64,000 bases of DNA from Gordonia lacunae. Its GTDB lineage: Bacteria > Actinomycetota > Actinomycetes > Mycobacteriales > Mycobacteriaceae. Where the stretch lies: contig NZ_NGFO01000007.1 of assembly GCF_002149015.1 (NCBI RefSeq), positions 1 to 64,000 on the forward strand. The letters are read 5' to 3'. The translations under genes and the position numbers were made by a program. This document shows positions 36,279 to 45,920 of this stretch, one piece after another; the stretch's first letter is position 1, and each line of letters begins with the position of its first letter. The notes under the pieces are model-generated. The model was not told the DNA's origin, did not search any database, and saw only the letters and a list, made by a program, of their open reading frames with translations.

Positions 36279-37364
36279 TCACCCGACGAAGACAGGCATG
36301 ACCATCGTCGTGAGATCGCCGCAGTCGGCGGAACGGACCGTCATCGGCAGGTCGGCGGCCCGCACGTCGAGCAACAACTCGGCGCCGATCGACACACTGA
36401 CCGCGGGGTAGAGGGTCGACAGCTCGAAGCACATCTCGACCGGCGGACCACAGATGTCGGCGGGCACGGTGCTGACCCCGGCCGACGCTGCGTCGCTCAG
36501 CACCAGTGCTGTCGACGTGACATCCAGGAGAACTCGCTCGCCGACACAGCCTTCCAACGACTGCAGCACAGCGGATGTGGCGACGCTCGCGCGTGTGGTC
36601 ACCGGCGGCAATGCGTCGACCATGGCGCGATGAGACGGAAAGGGGTCGTCGAGCAGACGGCACCACAGATCGTCCCGACCGGTGAGCCGAAACCGTACCG
36701 TGCCGGTTCCGGCCTCGATTCCGACGACGCCACCTCGGGCCAGGTCGGACAGGCCATCGCGGAGGTCGCCGGCGCACACCGTCCCCGACCATCGGGTGTT
36801 GCTCGGTTCGACTGCCGGCAGTGACCGCGAAGAGATTCGGTAGCGATCGGTCGATGTGAGGGTCATCGCCCCGTCCTCGAAGCGGAACTCGACTCCGTCG
36901 AGAACGGGATGTGCGGCGTCGCGCGCCGTGGCGGTGAGCACCTGACCGATCGCGGCCGCCAGTATCGGCCCGCGCAGGGCGCAGACCACTGTCGTCGATT
37001 CAGCGGCGATCGCCGTCGCGATGGCTGCGGCCTCGCGCCGGGTCCGGGCGGCCTCGGTCGTGACCGTTCGCACGTGGTCGTCGATGAGATCACGCGCGAC
37101 CGTCGGCTCGGCATCGAGGACCGTGCGGATGTCCGCGAGGGACATCCCGATCTCGCGGAGTCGTCGGAGCGTGATGGCCCGAGTTTCCTGCGACGTGCTG
37201 TACAGGCGGTAGCCGGTCGATGCGTCGATGGTGGCTGGGGTGAGCAAGGACGAGTCGGCGTAGAAGCGCAACGCGGAGGCGGTAAGCCCGGTGCGTTGGG
37301 CGAACGCGCCGATCGGGACGAGCTCGCCGTGTGCGGTGTCGGGAGGAGTCATGTCGGAGATCAT
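36279..37364 (-). CDS. MerR-family regulator fused to a DNA polymerase III beta-clamp-like domain
   Basis: A 361-residue protein. Residues 15-85 are a MerR winged HTH (IGAFAQRTGLTASALRFYAD, STGYRLYST, LREIGMSLADIRTVLD), then a dimerisation helix to about 122. Residues 125-361 resemble domains two and three of the replication sliding clamp DnaN: TSTDRYRISSRSLP (170-183) matches the DnaN motif ATDRFRLAVRxL, and the C-terminus MVMPVFVG matches DnaN endings such as LLMPVRLPG. This is not the cell's DnaN, since one clamp domain is missing and the protein binds DNA by its HTH. It may sense nucleotides or DNA, or use the fold for ligand binding. A palindrome at 37378 is its likely operator. Start 37352 is also possible. 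Confidence 0.8.
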   Translation of the reverse strand: MISDMTPPDTAHGELVPIGAFAQRTGLTASALRFYADSSLLTPATIDASTGYRLYSTSQETRAITLRRLREIGMSLADIRTVLDAEPTVARDLIDDHVRTVTTEAARTRREAAAIATAIAAESTTVVCALRGPILAAAIGQVLTATARDAAHPVLDGVEFRFEDGAMTLTSTDRYRISSRSLPAVEPSNTRWSGTVCAGDLRDGLSDLARGGVVGIEAGTGTVRFRLTGRDDLWCRLLDDPFPSHRAMVDALPPVTTRASVATSAVLQSLEGCVGERVLLDVTSTALVLSDAASAGVSTVPADICGPPVEMCFELSTLYPAVSVSIGAELLLDVRAADLPMTVRSADCGDLTTMVMPVFVG

Positions 37365-37377
37365 CCGGGTTCGACCT

Positions 37378-37392
37378 ACTTGAAGGTCAAGT
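37378..37392. promoter_or_regulatory. Palindromic operator of the MerR-clamp gene
   Basis: ACTTGAAGGTCAAGT is a perfect inverted repeat (arms ACTTGA/TCAAGT around AGG) located 14 bases upstream of the MerR-clamp start. On the minus strand it includes TTGACC, a fair -35 element. MerR proteins bind such palindromes inside their own promoters, so autoregulation is likely. Confidence 0.65.
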
Positions 37393-37422
37393 GCCCGCTG
37401 GTGTCCGAACGCCGCCGTCGGG

Positions 37423-38946
<1,524 letters not shown>

Positions 38947-38972
38947 TCAGGTCGCGCACCTCGATGCTCGGG

Positions 38973-39425
38973 TCACGAGAGGGCGAGAACAGGTCGTCGC
39001 ACCTCGAGCGACGGATGTCGGGTCACGATCTCGCGCCTGGACGTGGGATCTGCGCCGGTGGTGAGCGTCAGAATCCAGGGGACCGACTCGGTGTCGTCGG
39101 ACACCCACGGATCCAATTCGAGGTGGGCCAGGATGTCGCGTGACAGGCTCTCGAGTCTCGCAACGGTCAGTCGTCCGGACGAGTCCGCGAAACCGAAGCA
39201 CACATCCCGCCCCTCCGGTACTCCGAACACGTCCACGTCGTTCTCGCGGTGCCATTGCCGTCGGAGGAGCAACGAGTCCGACTCCTCGACGACAACCGAA
39301 CACCTGGCGGGGTGGGGAAAGGCGCCCTGGGCGCGAGTCGACGCTCGATCCACGAATTCCTTCACTCGACCGGGGGAGCCGCACACGCGTATCCGGCACT
39401 CCATCACAACCGCTTTCACGGCCAC
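38973..39425 (-). CDS. Hypothetical protein
   Basis: A protein of up to 150 residues. Possible starts are GTG 39425 and GTG 39419; the second has AAAGGAAG seven bases upstream and fits best, giving 148 residues. It has two possible halves: MECRIRVCGSPGRVKEFVDR resembles a ferredoxin-like strand-helix start, and DSLLLRRQWHRENDVDVFGV continues. No membrane segment, no recognised family. It lies between gdhA and an AT-richer stretch that holds the promoter of a small basic protein. Confidence 0.6.
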   Translation of the reverse strand: MAVKAVVMECRIRVCGSPGRVKEFVDRASTRAQGAFPHPARCSVVVEESDSLLLRRQWHRENDVDVFGVPEGRDVCFGFADSSGRLTVARLESLSRDILAHLELDPWVSDDTESVPWILTLTTGADPTSRREIVTRHPSLEVRRPVLALS

Positions 39426-39584
39426 TCTTCCTTTCGCTGTTACCGGCCATCTGCGACCGGTGCCATGGACTCTAGCCCAGAAAAAAATAAAAGCCAGTCC
39501 GGCCTTGGGCGCACGCCGGTGTGCAATGAAAAGCGCTGCGCAACAACGCAGAAAGTCGGCTGGATCGCACGAATTCGGACCGAC

Positions 39585-39612
39585 TGGACTTCTGTGTTTT
39601 CTGGACTATGGT
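39585..39612 (+). promoter_or_regulatory. Candidate promoter for the small basic protein
   Basis: TGGACT (39585-39590) and TATGGT (39607-39612) with a 16-base spacer form a plausible -35/-10 pair in a locally AT-rich region. It lies about 54 bases upstream of the small basic ORF. An 11-codon frame beginning at 39608 lies between. Confidence 0.35.
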
Positions 39613-39665
39613 CACGAAGGAGAGCGGGACCGACCCGTTGTAGAAGACAACCGATTCGAGGAAAA

Positions 39666-39782
39666 GTGGCGGAAAAGAATTCGAGTTCAAAAAAGCGCCG
39701 GCAAGAACTCAAGGAACGTCGTGAGCGAAAACGGGCCCTCGAGGATGTCTCGTTGATCCGGAAGAGGAAAAGCGCGCGTTGA
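39666..39782 (+). CDS. Very small, highly basic protein (38 residues)
   Basis: GTG at 39666 opens AEKNSSSKKRRQELKERRER, then KRALEDVSLIRKRKSAR and TGA. About 17 of 38 residues are Lys or Arg. GAGGAAAA lies four bases upstream of the start, and a candidate promoter is present. Such peptides often bind RNA or ribosomes, but no family is recognised. The 240 bases upstream, to the divergent hypothetical gene, are AT-richer than the surroundings and hold no other supportable gene. Confidence 0.45.
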   Translation: MAEKNSSSKKRRQELKERRERKRALEDVSLIRKRKSAR

Positions 39783-39796
39783 CGCCAACTCTCGCG

Positions 39797-40813
39797 TCAG
39801 CCCGCGCTGCTGAGCGCCCGGGCGATCGTGGGCCAGGCCCGGTGCAGATCCTGATTCCAGTAACCCCACGAGTGGAGACCGGCACGGAAGTCGTAGGTGA
39901 TGTCGACCCCGGCGCGGTCCGCGCGGCGCTTGAAGCTCTCGGTGCATCGGGCGACGATGCCTTCGAGGACGCCGCCGACAGGTGACGCCAGCCCGGCCAG
40001 CCCGAGTGCCGGGTCGGGCAGGCCGTTGCCGACCGCGACGTACACGGGCTTGCCCCGCAGTGCGGACACGTGATCGGCGGGATTGTGGGCATCCCAGGTG
40101 CCGTGATCGAGCGGCCCCCACATGTTCTCCGGGTTACCACCTCTCGTGGTGACCGAGGTGGCGGTCGCCTGCCGGAATTCCGGTGAACCCTGATCGAGAC
40201 AACCGCTGAAGGCGACGACGCCCCGGTAGAGATCTGGATTGCGCACGGCGATGGACATCGCACCCAGCGCCCCCATCGACAGCCCGCCGATCACGTTCCG
40301 CCCGTTGCCCCGGAAGCGTCGGTCGACCAGCGGAGGGAGTTCCTCGGTCAGGAAGGTCTCCCACATGTTCCGGCCCAGGACGGGGTCGAGTCGGCGCCAG
40401 TCGGTGTAGTACGAACCCGTACCCCCGATGGGCAGGACCACGGTGACGTTCTTGTCGGCGACGAAGCGCGCGATGTCGGTCTGGAACGTCCACCCGCTCT
40501 GCGTGTAATTGGTGTAGACCCCACCGTCGATCCCGTCGAGCAGGTACACGGTCGGCCGGGGGCCGGACCGGCCCCGGGGGACGAGCACGCTCACCCGAAC
40601 GGGCCGCTTCATGGCGGCGGAGTACACCGTCATCGTCGTGCGCGTCGCCGTCTCCGGGGACACCGCGAGGATTCGCGCCGAGTCGCCGAGCCTCGATGGC
40701 GTCGCGCCCGCCGTCTGCCCCGTCGAGACGCTCGCGACGATCGCGATCAGAAATGCACAACCGAGCCCTGCGGCTCGCTGCCAGCGTGACACTCTTCGTT
40801 CCCCCTCGGACAC
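39797..40813 (-). CDS. Antigen 85-type mycolyltransferase/esterase
   Basis: A 338-residue exported protein. A signal peptide covers residues about 12-36 (AAGLGCAFLIAIVASVSTG, cleavage near AGATPS). The alpha/beta-hydrolase domain has the family features: VYLLDGIDGGVYTNYTQSGW, the nucleophile Ser in IGGLSMGALGAMSIA, and the catalytic His in GLHSWGYWNQDL. Antigen 85 enzymes move mycolic acids between trehalose mycolates and arabinogalactan in the envelope. This supports a mycolic-acid-bearing host. Its gene is divergent from the succinate-semialdehyde dehydrogenase gene. Confidence 0.93.
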   Translation of the reverse strand: MSEGERRVSRWQRAAGLGCAFLIAIVASVSTGQTAGATPSRLGDSARILAVSPETATRTTMTVYSAAMKRPVRVSVLVPRGRSGPRPTVYLLDGIDGGVYTNYTQSGWTFQTDIARFVADKNVTVVLPIGGTGSYYTDWRRLDPVLGRNMWETFLTEELPPLVDRRFRGNGRNVIGGLSMGALGAMSIAVRNPDLYRGVVAFSGCLDQGSPEFRQATATSVTTRGGNPENMWGPLDHGTWDAHNPADHVSALRGKPVYVAVGNGLPDPALGLAGLASPVGGVLEGIVARCTESFKRRADRAGVDITYDFRAGLHSWGYWNQDLHRAWPTIARALSSAG

Positions 40814-41041
40814 TGTCCGTCACGAGCCGGCGACCCACCCCCAGGTCGACGTCCGGCATTCGCCGTGTGTCGGTCGATCACGGGTCCGGACACGGACCGC
40901 GGACCTATTAGAACAGGTTCGTGGCACTCGTGTGCCCGGAGCGTGCCGACGGTGGGGTTTTGGCCCGTGCAACCCGGGTACCCGAACGAATCCGGGCTGT
41001 GGACAGTCGGGATTCACACGACAAAGGAAGGTAGGTGCTCT

Positions 41042-42418
41042 GTGAGCACATATGTCACCGCGAATCCGACCACCGGTGTGACCGACCGGGAGTTTCCCGG
41101 GCTCGACGACAACGACGTGGCGACGGTTGCCGAGCGATCTCTGGCGGCATATCAGGACTGGCGCACGACCGAGGCGTCCGAACGTGCCGCGATGCTCGCG
41201 CGGACTGCAGACCTCTACGAGAAGCGAGCCGACGAACTCGCGGCAGTGATCACGACCGAGATGGGAAAACCCGCCAAGGAGGCGGCCGGGGAGGTCCAGC
41301 TTGCCGCCGACATCTATCGCTGGTACGCCGAACACGGACCCGATCTCCTCGAAACCGAGGCCCTCGATCCGCAGGGTGCCGAGGCGTCGATCGTGCAGGT
41401 CGCCCCGATCGGCCCCCTCGTCGGCGTCATGCCGTGGAATTACCCGTACTATCAGGTCGCTCGATTCGTCGCGCCGAACCTGTTGGCGGGCAACACCGTC
41501 ATTCTCAAGCATGCGTCGATCTGCGCAGCGTCGTCGGCCCTGATGGCAGAGATCCTGCACGACGCGGGTGTGCCCGCCGACGTGTACATCAACGTGTATG
41601 CGAGCAGTGATCAGATCGCAGACCTGCTGGCGCACAAGGCGATACGCGGAGTGTCGCTCACCGGCAGCGAGAAGGCGGGCGCAGCCGTGGCGAAGGTGGC
41701 GGCGGAGAACCTCAAGAAGTCCGTGCTCGAGCTCGGGGGATCCGACCCGTTCATCCTCCTCGATTCCGACGACATGGAGCGCACGACGAAGATCGCGGCC
41801 CGGGCGCGACTGTCTAACGCCGGGCAGGCCTGCAACTCACCGAAGCGCTTCATCGTGCTCGATGACTTGTACGACGATTTCGTCGACGGGGTGGTGAAGC
41901 AGTTCGAGTCGACCGCGGTGGGTGATCCGGCAGACGAGTCCACTCAGATGGGACCACTGTCGTCGCTCTCGGCACGCGACACCGTGGCTGAGCAGGTCGA
42001 CACGGCGGTGACACAGGGCGCCACGTTGCGGACGGGTGGTAAGCCCGTCCAGAGGGACGGCGCGTTCTTCGAACCCACCGTGCTGACGGACATCACCCCG
42101 GAGATGGACGCCTACTCCGAAGAGATCTTCGGTCCGGTCGCCATGATCTACAAGGTCGCCTCCGCCGAGGACGCGGTGGCGCTCGCCAACGACGTCGAGT
42201 TCGGCCTGAGCGGGTCGGTGTGGAGCGGCGACATCGACAGTGCGGAGAAGGTCGCCGACCGGCTCGAGGTCGGCATGGCCTACGTCAACGAGCACGGCAC
42301 CACGTTGCCGGGACTTCCGTTCGGCGGGGTGAAGCGATCCGGCTACGGACGTGAGCTCGGGCGCTGGGGCATGGGCGAGTTCGTCAACACGAAACTGCGG
42401 CGCACAGCGTCGGCATAG
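41042..42418 (+). CDS. NAD(P)-dependent succinate-semialdehyde dehydrogenase
   Basis: A 458-residue aldehyde dehydrogenase. PLVGVMPWNYPYYQVARFVA is the cofactor-entry region, LELGGSDPF carries the general-base Glu, and NAGQACNSPKRF the catalytic Cys. The C-terminal PFGGVKRSGYGRELGRWGM is typical of GabD1-type enzymes, which oxidise succinate semialdehyde to succinate and feed the TCA cycle in actinobacteria lacking 2-oxoglutarate dehydrogenase flux. GTG 41042 is chosen because AAAGGAAGGTAG lies upstream; the frame is open much further upstream without support. A strong hairpin follows. Confidence 0.9.
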   Translation: MSTYVTANPTTGVTDREFPGLDDNDVATVAERSLAAYQDWRTTEASERAAMLARTADLYEKRADELAAVITTEMGKPAKEAAGEVQLAADIYRWYAEHGPDLLETEALDPQGAEASIVQVAPIGPLVGVMPWNYPYYQVARFVAPNLLAGNTVILKHASICAASSALMAEILHDAGVPADVYINVYASSDQIADLLAHKAIRGVSLTGSEKAGAAVAKVAAENLKKSVLELGGSDPFILLDSDDMERTTKIAARARLSNAGQACNSPKRFIVLDDLYDDFVDGVVKQFESTAVGDPADESTQMGPLSSLSARDTVAEQVDTAVTQGATLRTGGKPVQRDGAFFEPTVLTDITPEMDAYSEEIFGPVAMIYKVASAEDAVALANDVEFGLSGSVWSGDIDSAEKVADRLEVGMAYVNEHGTTLPGLPFGGVKRSGYGRELGRWGMGEFVNTKLRRTASA

Positions 42419-42463
42419 GCCGAACGGCGCCGGCGATCATCGGGGCGGAACGCCGCTGGGCAC

Positions 42464-42499
42464 GAGGGCGGGCGACGTGACACGCGTCGGCCCGCCCTC
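42464..42499. terminator. Strong bidirectional hairpin terminator
   Basis: GAGGGCGGGC (42464-42473) pairs perfectly with GCCCGCCCTC (42490-42499), and the adjacent GACG/CGTC extends the stem to 14 pairs with one bulge. It lies between the convergent dehydrogenase and MBL-hydrolase genes. There is no T run, as is common in actinobacteria. Confidence 0.7.
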
Positions 42500-42516
42500 G
42501 GGTCTGTCTGCGGGGG

Positions 42517-43263
42517 TCAGCCGCTGGTTTCTCGCGCCCGGGCGACGGCGACGTCCACCCCGTGGTGCCACGGCACCCCGTGGCCGGGAAGGAGCGACTT
42601 CGCCTCCGTCGCCGCCAGCGCGTCGAGCGATGCGCGGTTGCGGTCGAGGTCGGCGGTCGCGGATCCGGCGATCATGCGGGGGCCGGTTGCCGCAGTGTAG
42701 GGATCGAGAGTCACCAGGGCATCGCCGGCGATCACCGCATCACGTAACGGGAAGTGAAGTGACACATGGCCGTAGGTGTGCCCTGGGGTGGGCACCACCT
42801 GCGCGCCGCCGGGAAGTACCGCGTTGTCGCCGAAACTCGTCACGTCCATGTGGTCGACGCCGCGGACCGTGAACGCGCCCGCAACCGCCATCCGTCCGAG
42901 CAGGGGCAGCGAGCGCGGATGACGAAGGGGCACTCCGAATCTGGTGGCGTTCTGGTGCGCGTAGCGGTAGGGATGCGATGTCAGCCATGCGTCGTCACGA
43001 TGAACGTGGACCGGGATTCGCCACTCCCGCGCCAGACGTCGCGCGGTACCCACGTGGTCGAAGTGGCCATGGGTGATGATCAAGTCAGAGACGGCGTCGG
43101 TGTCCCGGCCGAGTTCGCGGATGGCTCTGACGAGGGGTTGGTGTGACCGCGGGAGTCCGCAGTCGACGAGGACCAGCCGGTCCCGGTCCTCGACGATGTA
43201 CTGGTTCGTGTGCGCGTGTTCCAGCCAGTGGATGCCGGGTACGACGTCGCGATGGAAGGTCAT
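42517..43263 (-). CDS. Metallo-beta-lactamase-fold hydrolase
   Basis: A 248-residue protein with the ATG at 43263 (43275 is an alternative). The binuclear metal site motif is THGHFDHVGTARRL (HxHxDH), followed by later ligands in PTPGHTYGHVSLHF, AGDALVTLDP and LLPGHGVPWHHG. This resembles glyoxalase II or other thioester/lactone hydrolases of the MBL superfamily. The substrate is unknown. It converges with the dehydrogenase gene across a terminator hairpin. The frame is open another 16 codons upstream without support. Confidence 0.88.
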   Translation of the reverse strand: MTFHRDVVPGIHWLEHAHTNQYIVEDRDRLVLVDCGLPRSHQPLVRAIRELGRDTDAVSDLIITHGHFDHVGTARRLAREWRIPVHVHRDDAWLTSHPYRYAHQNATRFGVPLRHPRSLPLLGRMAVAGAFTVRGVDHMDVTSFGDNAVLPGGAQVVPTPGHTYGHVSLHFPLRDAVIAGDALVTLDPYTAATGPRMIAGSATADLDRNRASLDALAATEAKSLLPGHGVPWHHGVDVAVARARETSG

Positions 43264-43452
43264 GCTCGGACGCATACCCGGAGGTGGCGGCCGCAAACCG
43301 TGACGTGACCTCAAAAGTTTGGACAAGACCGGGGGTTTCTGTAATCACCCCGGCCTCTGGCTCGACATGCGGGTTACAGCACCGCGTGAGCGTGATTGCG
43401 ACACTATCAGTGATGCCGCACAGAAAGCCAATCGCGGACATCGGTGCCGGGG

Positions 43453-43959
43453 TCAGTCGTCGGAGAAGGCCAACCAGCACAAGTCATTCCGAGCGCGCTG
43501 GTCGTCGAGTACCAGCTCGCGCAGCCGATCCGGGAGTTGTTCACGCTGCCAAGCGCATTCGCGCTTGCCCGCATCGGTCCCGTGTTCGGCCCGCACCGCC
43601 TTGATCGCGTACGCCGCGGCGCCCAGATCGTGCGATGCGACGTGGGCGGTCACCGCCGCCTGCCCGGCGGCGTACGCGGCGAAGCGCGGTGCACCACGCA
43701 GGTCGCGTGCGGCACCCATGGCATGTCCGCCGGCGGCCCGCGACGCCATCATCGCCAGCTCGCCCCGGGTCCACGCGCGGACGGCGGCAATGGCTTCGCG
43801 GGGTCGCGCGTCCTCGGGACGTGCCGACTCGAAGAGGGGGAGGACGTGCTCGGCGCATGTCGCGGCCCAGAGTGCCAGCGAGTGATGATCGGCGTCGGTC
43901 AGCGTTCCGCCACGACGGATGGTGACCAGACGCGGATCAAGGGTCTTGGGGAGGATCAT
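43453..43959 (-). CDS. Imm-5-like putative immunity protein
   Basis: A 168-residue, mostly helical protein. DPRLVTIRRGGTLTDADHHS, ALWAATCAEHVLPLFE and RPREAIAAVRAWTRGELAMM are the recognisable segments of the Imm-5-like family, annotated as immunity proteins of polymorphic toxins though found widely without toxin. AAAYAIKAVRAEHG and CAWQREQLPDRLRELVLDDQ end it. Its start overlaps the stop of the HxlR gene by four bases (ATGA), so the two form one operon. No toxin gene is nearby; a different cellular role is possible. Confidence 0.8.
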   Translation of the reverse strand: MILPKTLDPRLVTIRRGGTLTDADHHSLALWAATCAEHVLPLFESARPEDARPREAIAAVRAWTRGELAMMASRAAGGHAMGAARDLRGAPRFAAYAAGQAAVTAHVASHDLGAAAYAIKAVRAEHGTDAGKRECAWQREQLPDRLRELVLDDQRARNDLCWLAFSDD

Positions 43960-44459
43960 CGAGACCGCTCCGATCGGCGCGGGGTCGGGCGGGCGCGCCG
44001 GGCGACTCGCACCTCGACGTCCTCGGGGGCGAGCAGGGCAGTGTGTTCGGGAACGACGCCGACACGAACGGGACCCTGCTCCGTGTCGGTCACGGTGAGC
44101 GGCGCACCGCCGGGTTGGAGATGGTCGTTACCCCACTGCATCAACGACATCACCACCGGAAAGAGGTCGCGGCCCTTGTCGGTGAGCTGATACTCGAACC
44201 GTTCCCGCTGGCCGGCTTCGCGGTAGGGCACCTTGGTGAAGATCCCGGCCTCGGTGAGCTCTCTGAGCCGGCTCGACGCGACCGCGTCGGTGATCCCGAC
44301 GCGGCGACTGAACTGATCGAACCGGGTTGCGCCGTAGAAGGCCTCGCGCAGGATGAGGATCGCGGATCGGGTCCCCACCAGGTCGATCGCCTTCGCGATC
44401 GAGCAGCCGCTTGCCTCCCAGCTGTCGCGGTCGGCGAGCGGTCCCTTCAGGTGCATCAT
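43956..44459 (-). CDS. HxlR-family transcriptional regulator
   Basis: A 167-residue winged-helix regulator. IAKAIDLVGTRSAILILREA and RFDQFSRRVGITDAVASSRL contain the recognition helix, FEYQLTDKGRDLFPVVMSL the wing. A single Cys (residue 19, ASGCSIAKA) is at the usual HxlR position and could serve redox or electrophile sensing. The C-terminal 45 residues are an extension (PVRVGVVPEHTALLAPEDVE). It is divergent from an acetyl-CoA acetyltransferase gene, and an inverted repeat overlapping that gene's promoter is its likely operator. Confidence 0.92.
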   Translation of the reverse strand: MMHLKGPLADRDSWEASGCSIAKAIDLVGTRSAILILREAFYGATRFDQFSRRVGITDAVASSRLRELTEAGIFTKVPYREAGQRERFEYQLTDKGRDLFPVVMSLMQWGNDHLQPGGAPLTVTDTEQGPVRVGVVPEHTALLAPEDVEVRVARRARPTPRRSERSR

Positions 44460-44478
44460 GACCCCACCCTACCCTGAC

Positions 44479-44516
44479 TTGACAGAACCATAGCCAGGGC
44501 GTAGTCCTGACTATGG
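44479..44516 (+). promoter_or_regulatory. Thiolase promoter overlapped by a probable HxlR operator
   Basis: TTGACA (44479-44484) and TAGTCC (44502-44507), 17 bases apart, form a good promoter for the plus-strand thiolase gene. CCATAGCCAGG (44488-44498) and CCTGACTATGG (44506-44516) are inverted copies with ten of eleven matches and cover the spacer and -10 region. This placement suits repression by the divergent HxlR protein. Confidence 0.7.
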
Positions 44517-44581
44517 CAGACAAAAGTCAGCCGAGATCGGGGCGGCTGGAGTCCGGCCCGCGCACTGATGGAGGATCAGTC

Positions 44582-45754
44582 ATGAGATCAGCGGTCATCG
44601 TCGACGCCGTTCGCACGCCCATCGGGAAGGGCAAGCCCACCGGCGCCCTGCACGACGTCCACCCCGTCGACCTCCTCGCGCACAGCCTGCGCGCGATCGT
44701 GGACCGCTCGGGTGTGGACCCCGCACTGGTCGACGACGTGATCACCGGGGTCGTCAGCCAGGTGGGGGAGCAGAGTTTCAACATCGCTCGGCGCGCCCTG
44801 CTGGCCGCTGGATATCCCGAATCGGTGGCGGGGGTGTCTGTCGACCGTCAGTGCGGCAGTGGTCAGCAAGCCATCGCTTTCGCTGCGCAGGGCATCATCG
44901 CGGGCACCTACGACGTCGTGGTCGCGGCGGGAGTCGAGTCGATGTCCCGGATTCCGATGGGCTCGGCTGCGGCCGGTACCGCAGATCTGAACGGGCGGGC
45001 ATTCGACGAGCGCTACCCGCACGGACTGGTCGGTCAGGGTATCTCGGCCGAACTGATCGCTGCCCGGTGGGACATCTCGCGACGTGAGATCGACGAATTC
45101 TCGCTGCGATCACACGATCGGGCCGCCACCGCCACCAAGAACGGACTCTTCGACGACGAACTCGCCGCCCTCGCAGGTCTGACGGCAGACGAGGGTATTC
45201 GTCTGGGGGGCAACCTCGCCGATCTGGCGGGACTGCGGCCCGCCTATCACGACGAGTCGATCGCGCGCAGATTCCCCGAGATCGGTTGGAAGATCACCGC
45301 CGCGAGCGCGAGTCAGATCAGCGACGGATCCTCGGCGGTGCTGCTCATGAGCGACGAGAAGGCGGCCGAGCTCGGCCTGCGCCCGCGTGCCCGGGTGCAC
45401 ACCATCGCGATTGCGGGCGATGATCCATTGCTGATGCTCACCGGAATCCTTCCGGCGACCCGAAAGGCGTTGTCGCGCAGTGGTCTGAGTATCGAAGACA
45501 TCGACCTGTTCGAGGTGAACGAGGCCTTCGCGCCGGTGGTGCTGGCGTGGTCCAGGGAGTTCGGGGTGAACGTCGACAAGGTCAACGTCAACGGCGGTGC
45601 GATCGCGCTCGGTCATCCGCTGGGTGCCAGCGGTGCCCGCCTTGCGACCACCGGACTCAACGCACTCGAGCAACGCGGGGGGCGCTACCTCCTGCAGACG
45701 ATGTGTGAGGCAGGCGGACTCGCGAACGCGACCATCTACGAACGTCTGGGCTGA
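44582..45754 (+). CDS. Acetyl-CoA acetyltransferase (thiolase)
   Basis: A 390-residue thiolase of usual length. The nucleophilic Cys is in SVDRQCGSGQQAI (near residue 89), the N-E-A-F motif in LFEVNEAFAPVVL, the His in NGGAIALGHPLGASGAR and the second Cys in MCEAGGLANATIY. It makes acetoacetyl-CoA or cleaves 3-ketoacyl-CoA. GGAGGA lies seven bases upstream of the chosen ATG. The gene is alone in its transcription unit and likely controlled by the divergent HxlR regulator, which suggests response to a specific (perhaps aromatic or electrophilic) compound. Confidence 0.94.
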   Translation: MRSAVIVDAVRTPIGKGKPTGALHDVHPVDLLAHSLRAIVDRSGVDPALVDDVITGVVSQVGEQSFNIARRALLAAGYPESVAGVSVDRQCGSGQQAIAFAAQGIIAGTYDVVVAAGVESMSRIPMGSAAAGTADLNGRAFDERYPHGLVGQGISAELIAARWDISRREIDEFSLRSHDRAATATKNGLFDDELAALAGLTADEGIRLGGNLADLAGLRPAYHDESIARRFPEIGWKITAASASQISDGSSAVLLMSDEKAAELGLRPRARVHTIAIAGDDPLLMLTGILPATRKALSRSGLSIEDIDLFEVNEAFAPVVLAWSREFGVNVDKVNVNGGAIALGHPLGASGARLATTGLNALEQRGGRYLLQTMCEAGGLANATIYERLG

Positions 45755-45771
45755 CTCTCGCTGATCCGAAC

Positions 45772-45822
45772 GGGCGCGGCGTGATCGCCGGTCCGGTCCA
45801 CCGGGCCGCACACGCCGCGCCC
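45772..45822. terminator. Bidirectional hairpin terminator
   Basis: GGGCGCGGCGTG (45772-45783) and CACGCCGCGCCC (45811-45822) are perfect 12-base inverted repeats with a 27-base loop. It lies 18 bases after the thiolase stop and before the end of the convergent permease gene. Confidence 0.7.
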
Positions 45823-45920
45823 CTTCGATGCCGTTTGCCGACGTATCCGCTGTTCGGAGCGGGCCCGACGACAGCGCGTTGATCTCACGAGGTGCTGCCC
45901 GGGATCTGACCACGTCCGGG

